Of a DNA stretch of 7,647 nucleotides, positions 6,033-7,647 are shown piece by piece. The position numbers and the translations under genes were made by a program. A model generated the notes under the pieces. It searched no databases and was not told the DNA's origin. It saw nothing but the letters and a program-made list of their open reading frames with translations. Origin of the DNA: Bacillota bacterium. GTDB taxonomy: Bacteria > Bacillota > Desulfitobacteriia > Desulfitobacteriales > Desulfitobacteriaceae. Location: NCBI GenBank assembly GCA_021849995.1, contig JAJZSC010000137.1:1-7647 (forward strand), read 5' to 3'. Positions within the stretch are counted from its first letter, which is position 1. The number at the start of each line of letters is the position of its first letter.

Positions 6033-7226
6033 TTGAACTACCGGGAAAGTATATTGGCAACTTTACGTGGTGAAGGAACGGATTTTTTACCATATGTACC
6101 CAGATTGGATTTGTGGTACAAGTCTAACAAGACCAGGGGTACGTTACCCACTGAATATAAGAATGCTACCCTTTTCGAAATAGTTGATGACTTAGGTGTT
6201 GGATATCACAGCATTGTTCCTGACTTTTTAGATTTTGTAGATCCACTTGATGAGGTGGATAGGGCATTAGGGATTTATCGATTGAGAACTCTGCCATATC
6301 GTACTGTACTAAGGGGTATAAAAAGAAATATTTCGTATGAAGGAGATTATACCACAGTAGAATACCTGACACCTAAAGGAAATATTCGGACTAGGGTTTT
6401 GTATGACGATCATATGAAAAAAGCGGGTATTACGATTACTCACATCGTTGAACATGCAATTAAGAGTGTAAAAGATTACGAAGCAGCAGCTTATATATTT
6501 GAAAATGCCGAGATTCAGCCGACTTATGATAACTATCTCATTGCTAAGGAAGAAGTAGGGGATAGAGGAGTTGCGGTGGCTTTTGTTAGTCTGGCAGGGT
6601 CACCAATGCATCTGATTCAAAGGGAATTGATGGACTATAATCTCTTTTTCTATGAGCTTTATGATCATCCCGAAGAACTTAAGTGGCTGTCAGACAAGAT
6701 CTCAATCTATTTCAAGCGGGTTTTTGAAGTAGTTGCCAAGAGTCCTGCTGATATCATACTGCTTGGAGCAAATTACGATGCCAAGATTACCTATCCGCCC
6801 TTTTTTAAAGAACACATTACTCCGAACTTAAAAGCTGGAGCTGATATCTTGCACAAGGAAGGCAAGTTCTTACTAACCCATACTGATGGGGAAAATAAAG
6901 GTCTGTTAGAACATTATGTGGATAGCGATATTGATATAGCTGATTCAATTTGCCCTGCGCCCATGACCGCTTTGACTTTGGCAGAAGTAAGAGAAGCCTT
7001 TGCAGGCAAGATAACTATTTGGGGTGGAGTTCCTTCGGTCAGTGTTTTGGAAAACACGATGAGTGACTCAGAGTTCGATGCCTATATGGAGGATTTACTA
7101 AACCAAGCGGGCACAGGGGATCACTTGATCTTGAGTATCGCAGATACAACACCTCCCGATGCAAAGTTTTCAAGGATAAAGAAAATATCCAAATTAGCTC
7201 AGCAATTCGGACGAATTAAACCGTAG
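6033..7226 (+). CDS. Divergent UroD-family protein, probable corrinoid methyltransferase
   Basis: A 397-residue member of the uroporphyrinogen decarboxylase superfamily. It shares with its neighbours the MNYRESILATLRGEG start, the barrel strand ending in HTDGE (283-287, matching HSDGN in the 2438 protein), a Cys in the next strand (C307) and the GGVPS turn (331-335), but otherwise aligns poorly. It is therefore a separate subfamily and not a recent duplicate. An insert-like region at about 85-140 (GDYTTVEYLTPKGNIRTRV) is absent from the 363-residue protein. Asp285 stands where MtaA-type enzymes have the first zinc Cys. It may be an MT-I for another methyl donor, or could act at the MT-II step; the sequence cannot decide. 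The TTG start at 6033 is supported by GAGGGGGG (6019-6026) 6 bases upstream. A haem-synthesis role is unlikely given the context. Confidence 0.75.
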   Translation: MNYRESILATLRGEGTDFLPYVPRLDLWYKSNKTRGTLPTEYKNATLFEIVDDLGVGYHSIVPDFLDFVDPLDEVDRALGIYRLRTLPYRTVLRGIKRNISYEGDYTTVEYLTPKGNIRTRVLYDDHMKKAGITITHIVEHAIKSVKDYEAAAYIFENAEIQPTYDNYLIAKEEVGDRGVAVAFVSLAGSPMHLIQRELMDYNLFFYELYDHPEELKWLSDKISIYFKRVFEVVAKSPADIILLGANYDAKITYPPFFKEHITPNLKAGADILHKEGKFLLTHTDGENKGLLEHYVDSDIDIADSICPAPMTALTLAEVREAFAGKITIWGGVPSVSVLENTMSDSEFDAYMEDLLNQAGTGDHLILSIADTTPPDAKFSRIKKISKLAQQFGRIKP

Positions 7227-7270
7227 AGAAGAAGTTGTACTTTCAAAAATAAAAGTTTACAGCTTAAAAA

Positions 7271-7276
7271 AGGAGG
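7271..7276 (+). promoter_or_regulatory. Ribosome binding site AGGAGG of the third methyltransferase
   Basis: This strong site is 5 bases before TTG 7282 and 11 bases before ATG 7288, both in frame. The paralogue at 2438 favours ATG 7288, while spacing favours TTG 7282. No promoter or terminator is seen in the 61-bp gap after 7226, so the gene is likely co-transcribed with the one at 6033. Confidence 0.6.
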
Positions 7277-7287
7277 CTTTTTTGACG

Positions 7288-7647
7288 ATGACTATGACCC
7301 CGCGTGAGCGAGTTTTAACTGCACTGAACAGAGGACAGCCGGACCAGGTGCCGTGGATGGAAAACGATATTGAAGAGGCTTTGCAAGTTCAGATTATGGG
7401 TAAAGAGGATTTTACTCCAGGGGAATTATGTGAAAAGTTGGGTTTAAGTGCTTTTGGCGCACATTACCCTATGGGGCATGTGGCTGATGGCCAGGGTCTT
7501 GTAACTAAAGAGAGCTATAAGGAAAGCTATTATTATCCCAATAAAGTTACCTTTGACTTTTTCCCGCCCTGGATTGCCCAAATGGGGAAAGACCCCCATA
7601 CCGGACGCACCTACATCGAGAAGGGATTATTGGTTTCTGAAGAATCA
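7288..7647 (+). CDS. UroD/MtaA-family methyltransferase, 5' part, near-duplicate of the 2438 gene
   Basis: An open frame of 120 codons runs off the window end without a stop. Its protein (MTMTPRERVLTALNRGQ...) matches residues 1-120 of the 2438 methyltransferase at 109 of 120 positions by eye, with no gaps, covering the N-terminal third of the family. DNA identity is only about 77% (about 84 differences in 360 bases), most changes being synonymous third positions. The copies are therefore old or separately acquired and held by purifying selection, not a fresh tandem copy. By analogy the 3' neighbour outside the window may be another corrinoid protein (inference). The start could be TTG 7282. 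The metal-site motifs lie beyond the window edge and cannot be judged. Confidence 0.88.
   Translation, partial: MTMTPRERVLTALNRGQPDQVPWMENDIEEALQVQIMGKEDFTPGELCEKLGLSAFGAHYPMGHVADGQGLVTKESYKESYYYPNKVTFDFFPPWIAQMGKDPHTGRTYIEKGLLVSEES

Noticed and set aside
6166..6372. 68-codon minus-strand open frame
   Set aside because: It is a shadow of the 6033 gene, without a ribosome site or domain.

Overview
The window looks like part of an anaerobic, low-GC, Firmicutes-type genome: strong AAGGAGG ribosome sites, A+T-rich intergenic DNA, several TTG starts, and -24/-12 (sigma-54) promoters served by a PAS/AAA+ activator. The gene content is that of a corrinoid-dependent methyl-transfer (demethylase) locus of the kind found in acetogens and in Desulfitobacterium/Desulfosporosinus-like Peptococcaceae. 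The genus cannot be fixed from the sequence alone.

Layout, all genes on the + strand. 1-415: no convincing gene; a G+C-rich, hairpin-bearing segment (about 1-130, roughly 52% G+C) gives way to very A+T-rich DNA in front of the regulator. 416-2152: sigma-54 enhancer-binding activator (two PAS domains, AAA+ with GAFTGA, Fis-type HTH). 2153-2437: hairpin/repeat region, then a textbook sigma-54 promoter at 2350-2365. 2438-3529: UroD/MtaA-family methyltransferase. 3533-4177: cobalamin-binding corrinoid protein, only 3 bp downstream. 4295-5656: MFS transporter resembling aromatic-acid:H+ symporters. 5657-6032: strong intrinsic terminator, a second group of GTGATT repeats, and a second sigma-54 promoter at 5971-5986. 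6033-7226: a second, clearly divergent UroD-family protein. 7288 to the window end: the 5' part of a third UroD-family gene, a near-duplicate (about 91% identical at protein level over 120 residues) of the one at 2438.

How they fit together (inference): the activator senses a methyl donor or a related signal through its PAS domains and turns on two sigma-54 operons. The MFS protein imports the donor. A UroD-family methyltransferase (MT-I) moves its methyl group to the Co(I) of the corrinoid protein. An MT-II enzyme, not recognisable in this window, would pass it to tetrahydrofolate. UroD-type methyltransferases, an MtaC-like corrinoid protein and an AAHS-like transporter together suggest methoxylated aromatics as substrate, but the sequence does not prove this. 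The most interesting points are the repeated GTGATT elements upstream of both sigma-54 promoters, the duplicated methyltransferase, and the absence of the usual His-x-Cys...Cys zinc site in the UroD proteins.
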